From: Zoogloea sp016790385
GTDB taxonomy: Bacteria; Pseudomonadota; Gammaproteobacteria; Burkholderiales; Rhodocyclaceae
Length of the DNA: 64,000 nucleotides
NCBI RefSeq assembly: GCF_041916735.1
Contig: NZ_JAYRYY010000003.1
Strand: one strand, 5' to 3'
Position numbers and translations under genes: made by a program
Part shown: piece after piece, positions 44,168 to 52,283 of the stretch
Numbering within the stretch: position 1 is the stretch's first letter
How the letters are laid out: every line of letters starts with the position of its first letter
The notes under the pieces: generated by a model
The model's database searches: none
The model's input: only the letters and a program-made list of their open reading frames with translations
Told to the model about the DNA's origin: nothing

Positions 44168-45562
44168 ATGCTCAGTTCGCTCGATAACCATCGAAGTTTT
44201 CTCCGGCCCAGCTACTCCCTCACTTCCGCGCTGGAGGCCTTGATTGATCCCGTGATGGCCATGCTCTCGCTGGCCGCGTGCGTGTTGTTGCTCGACCCGC
44301 GGGGCGGCCCCCATTACATCCTCCTGGCGGTGCTGGCGTTTGGGCTGCTTTTTCCGGGGAGTTCGGGTTTTCATGAGGCGCCCCGCCGGGTGATCCGCAA
44401 GATCAGCACAAACTGGCTGCTGCTGGTTGCGGCCTTGGGTGCGTTCGGAATGGCCAGCGGCTATGCGCGGCACTTTCCGTCGGCCGTCATCGGTACGTGG
44501 GTGGTGCTGGCCCCGTTGTCGATGATGGCGGCGCATTTTGTGGCGCGTGTGGTGCTGCTGCGTGCGCTTACAGCTGCAACGCGCCAGCGCACGGCAATCG
44601 TCGCCGGGGTGAATGATGTTGGGCTACGCCTGGCGCGGCAGTTTAAAGATAACCCTTACCTCGGATCACGGGTGGTGGGCTTTTTTGATGATCGGAATTT
44701 GGATCGCCTGCCCGAAACCGACGGTCTGCCGACGCTGGGAAAGATGGCGGAGCTGGCGGAGTTTGTAAAACTGAACCACATCGACCAGATTTATCTGGCG
44801 GTGCCCATGGCAAGCCAGCCGCGCATTCTTTCTTTGCTGGACGATCTAAAGGACACCACCGCTTCGATCTTTTTTGTGCCAGACATTTTTGTGACCGATT
44901 TGATCCAGGGGCAGATGCACAGCGTGGGAAACACGCCTGTTGTTGCAGTGTGCGAGACGCCTTTCACCGGCATGAGGGGCTTGATCAAGCGGATATCCGA
45001 CATTGTGATTTCGGCAATTTTGCTGGTTTTGCTGCTGCCGATCATGCTCGGCCTGGCCGTGGGTGTGAAGCTGTCTTCACCGGGGCCGGTGATCTTCAAA
45101 CAGCGGCGTTACGGGCTGGATGGCCGGGAGATTCTGGTTTACAAGTTCCGCTCGATGACCACGACCGACAATGGCAACGTGGTCAAGCAGGCAACCAAAA
45201 ACGATGCGCGGATCACGCCGTTTGGGGCGTTCATCCGCAAGACCTCACTGGATGAGCTGCCGCAGTTCATCAACGTGCTTCAGGGGCGGATGAGTATCGT
45301 GGGGCCACGGCCACATGCGGTGGCCCACAATGAGACGTATCGTAAGATTGTGAAGGGCTACATGATCCGCCACAAGGTCAAGCCGGGCATTACCGGCTGG
45401 GCACAGGTGAGCGGCTATCGGGGCGAAACAGACACCGTCGACAAGATGGAAAAGCGCATCGAATACGACCTGGAATACCTGCGTAACTGGTCGCTGGGCT
45501 TTGATCTGTGGATCATCTTCAAGACGGTGACGGTGGTGTTCAAGGACAAGAACGCCTATTGA
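44168..45562 (+). CDS. Undecaprenyl-phosphate glucose phosphotransferase (WcaJ type)
   Basis: The 464-residue protein has N-terminal membrane helices, a CoA-binding-like Rossmann segment (AIVAGVNDVGLRLARQF) and a C-terminal bacterial sugar transferase domain with KRISDIVISAILLVLLLPIM. The catalytic end has VYKFRSM, TSLDELPQFINVLQG and VGPRPHA. It attaches the first sugar phosphate to undecaprenyl phosphate and so starts repeat-unit synthesis. ATG 44168 is chosen; nothing suggests the upstream in-frame start at 44144. It is the only plus-strand gene of the locus. Confidence 0.92.
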   Translation: MLSSLDNHRSFLRPSYSLTSALEALIDPVMAMLSLAACVLLLDPRGGPHYILLAVLAFGLLFPGSSGFHEAPRRVIRKISTNWLLLVAALGAFGMASGYARHFPSAVIGTWVVLAPLSMMAAHFVARVVLLRALTAATRQRTAIVAGVNDVGLRLARQFKDNPYLGSRVVGFFDDRNLDRLPETDGLPTLGKMAELAEFVKLNHIDQIYLAVPMASQPRILSLLDDLKDTTASIFFVPDIFVTDLIQGQMHSVGNTPVVAVCETPFTGMRGLIKRISDIVISAILLVLLLPIMLGLAVGVKLSSPGPVIFKQRRYGLDGREILVYKFRSMTTTDNGNVVKQATKNDARITPFGAFIRKTSLDELPQFINVLQGRMSIVGPRPHAVAHNETYRKIVKGYMIRHKVKPGITGWAQVSGYRGETDTVDKMEKRIEYDLEYLRNWSLGFDLWIIFKTVTVVFKDKNAY

Positions 45563-45613
45563 CCCATCCACGGGGCGCCGGGGGCGGCATGCGCCACCCC
45601 CGTGTCTGTCCGG

Positions 45614-46720
45614 TCAGCGCCCGCGGGCGTCACCCCAGCGCAGGGGGCATTCGTCGTCACCCACGTAGTAGGCGTCACCGCCCCGGTTTACGCAGTACTG
45701 GGGCGAGATGATCATTTCCTGGAAGTTCTGACCATCGGCAATGCGGGTGTATTCGAAGAGAATGCTCCGCTCGACACGGGCGCGGGATTTGATGTGGCTG
45801 CCGTGGCCGATCCAGGTGGGGCCGATGATGGAGGCACCGGGGTCGATCCGGACGCTTGAGCCGATATACACGGGGCCGACGATCTGCACGCTGTCCCAGG
45901 CGATGGAGGTGTTGGGGCCAACCCACACGCCGGGGCGGATCTCCTTGCCGGGCATGTCCATCTGGGCAACTTCGCCGTTGAGCACGCGCATGAGCACCGA
46001 CCAATAGTCGCTCAGCCGGCCGATGTCGATCCAGTTGAAGAAGCGCTTTTGGGCAAAGAAGGGGAGCTCCTTTTCGACCAGCATGGGGAAGAGCTCGCTG
46101 CCAATGTCGAAGACCTGGCCGGAAGGCACTAGATCGAGCACGGAAGGCTCGAAGATGTAGATGCCGGTGCTGGCGAGGTTGGACTTGGCTTCTTCGGGGG
46201 AAGGCTTTTCCTGGAAGGACTTGATGCGGCCGTTGGCGTCGGGAACGACGATGCCGTAGTTCTTGACTTGATCCTTGGGCACTTCAAGGGTGACCACGCT
46301 GGCCACGGCGCCCTTGGAACGGTGCTCATGGAGGGCGGCGCCGATGTCGAGGTCGATGATGGCGTCGCCGCAGATCACCAGGGTGGTTTGATCAAAAAAG
46401 CCGCTGAAATCCTGGATCTTGCGCATGCCGCCGGCCGAACCCATGGGCCGGGGGACGATCTCGCCGTGGTCGCGGACCCCTTCGTAGGAATAGCCGATGG
46501 TGACGCCCCAGCGGTGCCCGTCGCCAAAGTAGTTTTCGATCTTGTAGTGGTTGTAGGCCACATTGATCATGATCTCTTTGATGCCGTATCGAGCGAGGTG
46601 CTCGATGAGGTATTCCATCACCGGCTTGCCAAGGATGGGCACCATGGGCTTGGGCACGTTCTTGGTGAGGGGCCTTACCCGCGTTCCCTGGCCGGCGGCC
46701 AGAATCATTCCCTTTGCCAC
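45614..46720 (-). CDS. NDP-sugar nucleotidyltransferase with hexapeptide-repeat domain
   Basis: The 368-residue protein starts GTG 46720 (GGAG nine bases upstream) and reads VAKGMILAAGQGTRVRPLTKN, the nucleotide-binding signature. The longer frame to 46810 has no ribosome binding site. The nucleotidyltransferase domain ends near residue 240 and a left-handed beta-helix follows (VWVGPNTSIAWDSVQIVG). It resembles mannose-1-phosphate or glucose-1-phosphate transferases of exopolysaccharide loci. The true sugar is unknown. Confidence 0.87.
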   Translation of the reverse strand: MAKGMILAAGQGTRVRPLTKNVPKPMVPILGKPVMEYLIEHLARYGIKEIMINVAYNHYKIENYFGDGHRWGVTIGYSYEGVRDHGEIVPRPMGSAGGMRKIQDFSGFFDQTTLVICGDAIIDLDIGAALHEHRSKGAVASVVTLEVPKDQVKNYGIVVPDANGRIKSFQEKPSPEEAKSNLASTGIYIFEPSVLDLVPSGQVFDIGSELFPMLVEKELPFFAQKRFFNWIDIGRLSDYWSVLMRVLNGEVAQMDMPGKEIRPGVWVGPNTSIAWDSVQIVGPVYIGSSVRIDPGASIIGPTWIGHGSHIKSRARVERSILFEYTRIADGQNFQEMIISPQYCVNRGGDAYYVGDDECPLRWGDARGR

Positions 46721-46878
46721 GATGTTGCTCTCCGGTAGTTGCTTGAATGCAGGCCCTGCGGCACCCGCCAGCGTATAACGCAGGCCGTTCGGCGCCACAG
46801 TAATTGACATTGCATTCTATCAGTGTGGGTGTGCAATATCGCCGAGCGTCAGCGATATTCGACGACTTTAGAGGCAGA

Positions 46879-47316
46879 TCAAACTCTGGTCACCCAGGTC
46901 TTGACTTCGGATTCAACGAGCCGGTAGGCGGCAACGTGGGCGCTTCCGCCACGCTGGTAGGGGTCGGGCACCTCTTGCTTGCTCCAGTGGCCCAGCAGAA
47001 AGGTTTTGCCGCGTGCAGTAGGGTCGATGGACAAGATGTATTCGAGGTGATGCTTTTGCATGACGAGGATGAGATCGGCCCAACGGGTATGGCTTTGGCC
47101 GATCTGGCGGGCCCGATGCTGCTCCATGGAGATGCCGAGTTGATCAGTGAAGGCGAGCGCTGCATCGTCCGCCGGGTGATCCACCAGCGCGCCGATACCG
47201 GCCGACTGCACTTCAATGGTGCGCCCTGCTTCGCCGAGATGATGTCGAAGCAGGAATTCGGCAACCGGACTGCGACAGATATTGCCGGTGCAGACAGTGA
47301 GGATTTTCTGGAACAC
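46879..47316 (-). CDS. Low-molecular-weight protein-tyrosine phosphatase (Wzb type)
   Basis: The 145-residue enzyme has the P-loop CTGNICRS at residues 9-16 and the general-acid loop DPYQRGG near residue 120. Such phosphatases dephosphorylate the Wzc-type kinase to cycle polymer export. It is transcribed toward the NDP-sugar gene. All catalytic residues are present. Confidence 0.93.
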   Translation of the reverse strand: MFQKILTVCTGNICRSPVAEFLLRHHLGEAGRTIEVQSAGIGALVDHPADDAALAFTDQLGISMEQHRARQIGQSHTRWADLILVMQKHHLEYILSIDPTARGKTFLLGHWSKQEVPDPYQRGGSAHVAAYRLVESEVKTWVTRV

Positions 47317-47514
47317 GTGAGGTGGGAAGCCGTGAGGTCAGTGGGCCATTTTACGCCCGCGCTCTTGGCGCAAGAAACGCATAGTTCACATTCCGCATGT
47401 GACACGTCAGGCGCGCGGCCTTGAACGTGCTGCGGCTGCGCCACCAGAGCACCTTCCTGCGCTCTTGACGCGGGTCTTGATGGGTATCCGTGTGGTGTCG
47501 GTCGGTTTGACACA

Positions 47515-47555
47515 CCAAAAGCAAAAGCCGCCATTGAGGCGGCTTTTGCTTTTGG
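47515..47555 (-). terminator. Long perfect hairpin ending the tRNA operon
   Basis: An 18-bp perfect stem (47515-47532 with 47538-47555) and a five-base loop carry T-rich arms (CTTTTGCTTTTGG on the minus strand). It lies 26 bases past the last tRNA, so it should stop tRNA transcription; it may also act from the other side. Confidence 0.72.
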
Positions 47556-47580
47556 AGGTCAGTCAATGACCACGCTATGT

Positions 47581-47657
47581 TGGCGGAGTGGACGGGACTC
47601 GAACCCGCGACCCCCGGCGTGACAGGCCGGTATTCTAACCAACTGAACTACCACTCC
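47581..47657 (-). tRNA. tRNA-Asp (GTC), copy 1
   Basis: A 77-base cloverleaf with encoded CCA (47581-47583), acceptor GGAGTGG/CCACTCC, TTCGAGTC T-arm and anticodon GTC within CCTGTCACG. It is the last tRNA of the minus-strand operon. Confidence 0.95.
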
Positions 47658-47725
47658 ATTTACCCTGCCATTCAGCTTGATTGGCGCTGAATGTGCCTGC
47701 ATGAACTTTCGCAGGACTTGAATCC

Positions 47726-47801
47726 TGGCGTCCCCACGGGGATTCGAACCCCGGTTATCGCCGTGAAAGGGCGGTGTCCTAGGCCTCTAGACGATGGGGA
47801 C
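47726..47801 (-). tRNA. tRNA-Glu (TTC), copy 1
   Basis: 76 bases with encoded CCA, acceptor GTCCCCA/TGGGGAC and anticodon TTC in CCTTTCACG. The body appears identical to the two other tRNA-Glu copies in this operon. Confidence 0.95.
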
Positions 47802-47816
47802 TCGACACTGAATTTG

Positions 47817-47892
<76 letters not shown>

Positions 47893-47943
47893 ACGATACT
47901 GCTTTACTGCTCTCAGGCCCCACCACTCGGAACCTGCCCTGAC

Positions 47944-48019
47944 TGGCGTCCCCACGGGGATTCGAACCCCGGTTATCGCCGTGAAAGGGCGGTGTCCTAG
48001 GCCTCTAGACGATGGGGAC
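47944..48019 (-). tRNA. tRNA-Glu (TTC), copy 2
   Basis: Same 76-base body as the other tRNA-Glu copies. It stands between the two Ala/Glu/Asp units and breaks the simple repeat. Confidence 0.95.
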
Positions 48020-48064
48020 CTGCTAACCGACAATAAAGGGGCCAAGGCCCCTTTAGCAAAACGT

Positions 48065-48141
48065 TGGCGGAGTGGACGGGACTCGAACCCGCGACCCCCG
48101 GCGTGACAGGCCGGTATTCTAACCAACTGAACTACCACTCC
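48065..48141 (-). tRNA. tRNA-Asp (GTC), copy 2
   Basis: Identical in visible sequence to copy 1, displaced by exactly 484 bases, and followed by almost the same spacer. Confidence 0.95.
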
Positions 48142-48209
48142 ATTTACCCTGCCATTCAGCCTGATTGACGCTGAATGTGCCTGCATCTACTTCCGCAGGA
48201 CTTGAATCC

Positions 48210-48285
48210 TGGCGTCCCCACGGGGATTCGAACCCCGGTTATCGCCGTGAAAGGGCGGTGTCCTAGGCCTCTAGACGATGGGGAC
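48210..48285 (-). tRNA. tRNA-Glu (TTC), copy 3
   Basis: 76-base copy displaced by 484 bases from copy 1; part of the duplicated unit. Confidence 0.95.
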
Positions 48286-48303
48286 CCGGTACTGCTTTTT
48301 TCT

Positions 48304-48379
<76 letters not shown>

Positions 48380-48395
48380 GTCCAACGAAGACCGC

Positions 48396-48424
48396 ATTAT
48401 AGGCACCGAACCCGGGTTTGTAAA
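48396..48424 (-). promoter_or_regulatory. Sigma-70 promoter of the tRNA operon
   Basis: On the minus strand, TTTACA (48419-48424) and a perfect TATAAT (48396-48401) are 17 bases apart. The bases after the -10 are GC rich (GCGGTC), the discriminator type that gives stringent control of stable RNA genes. Confidence 0.82.
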
Positions 48425-48496
48425 CCCTTATTTGCTCAAAATGCCGGCAAGACGGGCTTCACTGCTCACTTTCTTACTTTAGACAAAGCACCCTGC

Positions 48497-48523
48497 AAAA
48501 GAAAACAGCGGCTTGCGCCGCTG
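48497..48523 (-). terminator. Intrinsic terminator of the PEP-CTERM gene
   Basis: On the minus strand CAGCGGC (loop GCAA) GCCGCTG is followed by TTTTCTTTT. It lies 28 bases after the stop codon of the PEP-CTERM gene and separates it from the tRNA promoter. Confidence 0.82.
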
Positions 48524-48551
48524 CTCTCTCTTGCCCGGGGCAAAGCTGCCA

Positions 48552-49370
48552 TCAGGCAGACTTGCGACGACGGGCAGCCGCCAAGCCAGCCAGACCGAGG
48601 CCCAGCATGCCGAGGGTGGCGGGTTCCGGAACGGTGGACAGCACGCCGTTGGCAGAGAAGGTGCCATCGATGATGCCGTTGCGGTTGCCGGCGGGCAGGC
48701 CGAAGGGATTGACGGCCGGCAGGTTGTCGAGGGCCAGCAGGGCATCTTCGAAGCTGCCGCCAACGAGGTTGGTTTCGTCGATCAGGATTTCGATGGAGTC
48801 CTGGAACAGCTTGTAGGACACATCAACCGTGCCGGAAACCGGGTTGGCCAGGAAGGAGCCCAGACCCAGCAGGGTGCCGAACAGGGACGTTGCGCCCACA
48901 CCGCTGATGGTGATCGCGCCGGTGGTGTAGGGGATGGACTGGAGGACGTTGTCGAGCTTCAGGGTGGTGCTGCCAACCCCGTTGAAGTCGAACTCGACCA
49001 GGCTGCTGGTGGTGTTGGTGACGCTCAGGTTACCGCTGCCGACCTTGGTGGTGGTGGGATAAGACGAACCCAGATCAGGACCAACGATGCCATCGTAGTC
49101 GATGACGGCAGTGGTGCCGGCAAGGGCGTAGATGTTGTAGTTACCAGCAGGCGGAACCTGGATGGTGACCTTGCCATCGACGTTGGTGAGGGTGACCTTG
49201 AACTGGTGATCCGCATCGGGAATCGTGGGGCCGGCGGTGTTGATGCCAAAGTCGGAAATAACGAAATCGCCGGTCAGGCCGGCGAAAGTGGTGGCGTAAC
49301 CGGCAGCAAACGATGCCGAGCTTGCGGTGGCGAGCACCGCTGCGGTTGCGGCAACAGCAAATTTATTCAT
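48552..49370 (-). CDS. PEP-CTERM sorting-signal exported protein
   Basis: The 272-residue protein has a signal peptide (cleavage near SFA, residue 22), a beta-rich Gly/Asn/Thr-rich middle without cysteines, and the C-terminal VPEPATLGMLGLGLAGLAA followed by RRRK. This is the exosortase A recognition signal. Such proteins are exported and cut by exosortase, and are linked to exopolysaccharide-producing floc or biofilm bacteria. No exosortase gene lies in the window. ATG 49370 is chosen. Upstream are a sigma-54 promoter and the 17-bp box, and a terminator follows the gene. Confidence 0.92.
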   Translation of the reverse strand: MNKFAVAATAAVLATASSASFAAGYATTFAGLTGDFVISDFGINTAGPTIPDADHQFKVTLTNVDGKVTIQVPPAGNYNIYALAGTTAVIDYDGIVGPDLGSSYPTTTKVGSGNLSVTNTTSSLVEFDFNGVGSTTLKLDNVLQSIPYTTGAITISGVGATSLFGTLLGLGSFLANPVSGTVDVSYKLFQDSIEILIDETNLVGGSFEDALLALDNLPAVNPFGLPAGNRNGIIDGTFSANGVLSTVPEPATLGMLGLGLAGLAAARRRKSA

Positions 49371-49482
49371 GAGGTCTCTCCAATACAGGTAAAACAAAGT
49401 TCAAATCTCGTTTGCCGGCCCTGGTCAGATGCGCTTCTGATTTCTTCGGGGCTGGCATCTTAAGGCGATGTGCGAAACATTG

Positions 49483-49498
49483 AGCAATAAGCGTGCCG
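49483..49498 (-). promoter_or_regulatory. Sigma-54 promoter of the PEP-CTERM gene
   Basis: On the minus strand CGGCAC, five bases, TTGCT match RpoN except for the first base, with exact GG-N10-GC spacing. The predicted leader is about 100 bases. The activator box is 65 bases further upstream. Confidence 0.72.
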
Positions 49499-49562
49499 CA
49501 ATGCAAAAAACCGTGACAATTCATCGATTTAACCCAAAAACCAAAATAGGCTTTGTGGCGAT

Positions 49563-49579
49563 TGTAAAATCCTCCGACA
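49563..49579. promoter_or_regulatory. 17-bp activator box (TGTAAAAT-x-CTCCGACA), copy 2
   Basis: TGTAAAATCCTCCGACA differs by one base from the copy at 43935-43951. Both lie 60-115 bases upstream of sigma-54 promoters that face genes for exported proteins with C-terminal anchors. This is the expected place for an enhancer-binding protein such as PrsR. Confidence 0.68.
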
Positions 49580-49819
49580 CAGTTATTGGCGCATCCAAAA
49601 AAATCATCACAAAAACCCGAAATGAGCATCTGGCGCCACTCTCCGCGGGATTGGCAGCGCCCGCCCTCGGGATGCTTTGATCCCCACCACACCGCCACCG
49701 GTAGCGCGTTGCCCATCCACCCTCGTTTAGGCCACGGGCCTTGTTGCCACAGGGGCGATTGACCCGGCGGTTGGCTGCGCCGCGCTCGGAAGTTTCCGGG
49801 ATTTGTTCTCTGGTCCGGC

Positions 49820-51226
49820 TCAAAGCACCTTGCCCGGATTCATCCGCCCTTCGGGATCGAACGCCTGCTTGATACGCCGCATCAGATCAAGCTCGATGGT
49901 CGATTTGTAGACGGGCAGTAACGGGCGCTTGAGCTGGCCGATGCCGTGTTCGGCGGAGATGGAGCCCCCAAGTTCGTGCACCAGATCGTGGACGATGCGC
50001 CCGACCTCGTCGGTACGGGCGATGAAGGCCGCGTTTTCGTCCTGGCTGGGCCGGGACTGGTTGTAGTGGAGGTTACCGTCGCCCACATGCCCGAAGGCGA
50101 CGATTCGCAGGCCGGGGTAGCAGGCCTCCAGGGCCGCATCGGCACGTTCGAGAAACTCGGGAATGGCACTGACCGGCACGGAGATATCGTGCTTGATGCT
50201 GACGCCCTCGCGTTTCTGCGCCTCGGAGATGTTTTCGCGCAGGCGCCACAGGGCCGCCGCCTGCGTTTCGCTGGCGGCAAGAGTGCCGTCGATGACGGCG
50301 CCTTCGGCGATGGCGGCCGCGAGTTCGGTTTCGAGCACGCCGGCCAGGTCAACGCTCACGAGCGTGTCGGTCAATTCCACCAGCACATACCAGGGGTGGG
50401 GCTGGGCGAGCGGATCGCGGGCACCGGGGATGTGTTGCAGAACAAGCGCAAGGGACGGACGGCTGATCAGCTCAAACGCGGTCACCCGGTCGCCCGCCAC
50501 GCCCCTCAGGCGCGCGAGCAGCGCCACGGCGGCGGCCGGCCCCGCCACGGCAAGCCAGGCGGTGACGCTCTGGCGGGGCTTTGCGAAGAGCTTGAGGGTG
50601 GCGGCGGTGATGATGCCGAGGGTGCCTTCGGCACCGATGAAGAGCTGCTTGAGGTCGTAGCCGGTGTTGTCCTTGCGCAGTGCCCGCAGGCCGTTCCAGG
50701 TGCGGCCGTCGGGCAGGACGACTTCCAGGCCGAGTACAAGCTCGCGGGTGTTGCCGTAACGTAGGACTTGAACCCCGCCCGCGTTGGTGGAGATTACGCC
50801 GCCTACTTCGCAACTGCCTTCGCTGGCGAGGGACAGGGGGAACAGCCGCCCTACCCCTTCGGCGGCGGCCTGGACCTCGGCGAGGGTGACACCGGCATCG
50901 ACGGTGATGGCGTTGTTGGCCGGATCGACATTGCGGATCTGGCGCAAGCGGCTGAGATTGACGACCACCGACTTGCCATCCGCGAGGGGGGTGGCACCAC
51001 CACACAGGCCGGTGTTGCCGCCCTGGGGCACGATGGGCACCCCGGCAGCGGCACAGACCCGCACCACGTCGGCCACCTGGGCGGTGTCGGCGGGGAGGAC
51101 GACTGCCTGCGCGGCGCCGCTATAGCGCCCCCGCCAGTCGCGGAGGTAGGGCGCCGTGGCGGCGGCGTCGGTCAGACAGTGGGCGGGGCCGACTAGGGCT
51201 CTCAGGGTGTCGAGCAGGGCATCCAT
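49820..51226 (-). CDS. FAD-linked 2-hydroxyacid oxidase (glycolate/D-lactate dehydrogenase type)
   Basis: The 468-residue protein has an FAD-binding type 4 domain (VPIVPQGGNTGLCGGA near residue 64; EVGGVISTNAGG near residue 140). The C-terminal domain has VAFGHVGDGNLHYN and ISAEHGIGQLKR, typical of GlcD/DLD enzymes with metal-binding histidines. It oxidises a 2-hydroxyacid and passes electrons to quinone or cytochrome; the substrate is uncertain. ATG 51226 is chosen because the conserved part starts there. Confidence 0.9.
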   Translation of the reverse strand: MDALLDTLRALVGPAHCLTDAAATAPYLRDWRGRYSGAAQAVVLPADTAQVADVVRVCAAAGVPIVPQGGNTGLCGGATPLADGKSVVVNLSRLRQIRNVDPANNAITVDAGVTLAEVQAAAEGVGRLFPLSLASEGSCEVGGVISTNAGGVQVLRYGNTRELVLGLEVVLPDGRTWNGLRALRKDNTGYDLKQLFIGAEGTLGIITAATLKLFAKPRQSVTAWLAVAGPAAAVALLARLRGVAGDRVTAFELISRPSLALVLQHIPGARDPLAQPHPWYVLVELTDTLVSVDLAGVLETELAAAIAEGAVIDGTLAASETQAAALWRLRENISEAQKREGVSIKHDISVPVSAIPEFLERADAALEACYPGLRIVAFGHVGDGNLHYNQSRPSQDENAAFIARTDEVGRIVHDLVHELGGSISAEHGIGQLKRPLLPVYKSTIELDLMRRIKQAFDPEGRMNPGKVL

Positions 51227-51314
51227 GGGCTTCGAAGTGATGTGACGGGGCGCGTACCCGACCCTAGCGCATGTTGAGCGCCGGGGGAAAGCATTCGTGC
51301 GACGGCGCCCTGCC

Positions 51315-52220
51315 CTAGCGCCCGAGGGCGCGGGCAATGGCGGGGAGCGCCACTTCGACAGCGGCTTCGCCTTCGGCAATGGCTTCGGCACCACGGTGGA
51401 AGTCCATCAGGCCGAGCTGGGCAAGGCGCGGTGAGATGAGCACGTCGGCCGGTTCGCCGGCGAGGCGGCTGCGGGCGATGCGAACCGACATGATGGAAAT
51501 GCTGTTCTGCATGACGGTGAGCATGGACGGCAGGCCTTCATCGGGCACGTCGTCCGCCTCGGCGGGTTTGCCATTGCGCCCGAGACGGGCGAGCAGCCTA
51601 CGCGACCAACCGTTGGCAGGCTCGGCCGGAACGTCAGCCGGATGGCGGTTACGCCACGCCCAGCCGACCGCATCGGAATTGAGCTCGACAGCGATGACCA
51701 CGTCGGCTCCCATGGCCCGTGCAAGGGATACGGGAACCGGATTGACCAGCCCGCCATCAACAAGGAGCCGCCCATCCTGCCAGGTGGGGGCCATGAGGCC
51801 CGGCAGGGCGATGGATGCGCGAACGGCTCTGGAGACGCTGCCTTCTCGCAACCAGACTTCGTGACCACTGTGCAGATCGGTGGCGACGCAACCAAATACG
51901 TGGGGCAAAGCCGTGAAATCACGGTCGACAAACTGGCGCTGGAAGAAGGCCATGAGCTTGTCGCCCTTGAGCAGGCCGCCCCGCAGCCCCATGTCCATCA
52001 GCCCGACAACGTCCTGCCAACCCAGGGCTTCCACCCAGGCGCCGAGCTTTTCGGTATCGCCCGCCGCCGCCACGGCACCGACAAAGGCGCCGATGGAACA
52101 GCCGCTGATGACCTGGGGCTCGATGCCGGCGCGGGCCAAGGCGCGTAATACGCCGATATGCGCCCACCCCCGGGCGGAACCGCTGCCGAGGGCGATGCCG
52201 ATGCGGGGCGGACGTTTCAT
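51315..52220 (-). CDS. Patatin-like phospholipase (RssA type)
   Basis: The 301-residue protein has the oxyanion-hole GSGSARGWAHIGVL at the N-terminus, the nucleophile motif GCSIG near residue 42 and the catalytic aspartate in DGGLVNPVP near residue 155. It is a cytoplasmic Ser-Asp acyl hydrolase of the RssA/patatin family. The physiological lipid is unknown. Confidence 0.9.
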   Translation of the reverse strand: MKRPPRIGIALGSGSARGWAHIGVLRALARAGIEPQVISGCSIGAFVGAVAAAGDTEKLGAWVEALGWQDVVGLMDMGLRGGLLKGDKLMAFFQRQFVDRDFTALPHVFGCVATDLHSGHEVWLREGSVSRAVRASIALPGLMAPTWQDGRLLVDGGLVNPVPVSLARAMGADVVIAVELNSDAVGWAWRNRHPADVPAEPANGWSRRLLARLGRNGKPAEADDVPDEGLPSMLTVMQNSISIMSVRIARSRLAGEPADVLISPRLAQLGLMDFHRGAEAIAEGEAAVEVALPAIARALGR

Positions 52221-52283
52221 GGGCCCGGCGCGGGATGAGGGCGCGCCCGGGCCGGCAGGCGGCGGGAACCGGGCGAAAAGGCT

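Larger units (their letters stand above)
49371..49819. other. Regulatory region of the PEP-CTERM gene and flank
   Basis: About 450 bases without a gene. It holds the sigma-54 promoter (49483-49498) and the 17-bp box (49563-49579). The part 49600-49819 shows no recognisable feature. Confidence 0.5.

Noticed and set aside
49502..49518. TGTCAC...TTGCA as sigma-54 promoter of the PEP-CTERM gene
   Set aside because: The spacing is one base too long (N11) and the GG is lost; the site at 49483-49498 has exact spacing and a better match.
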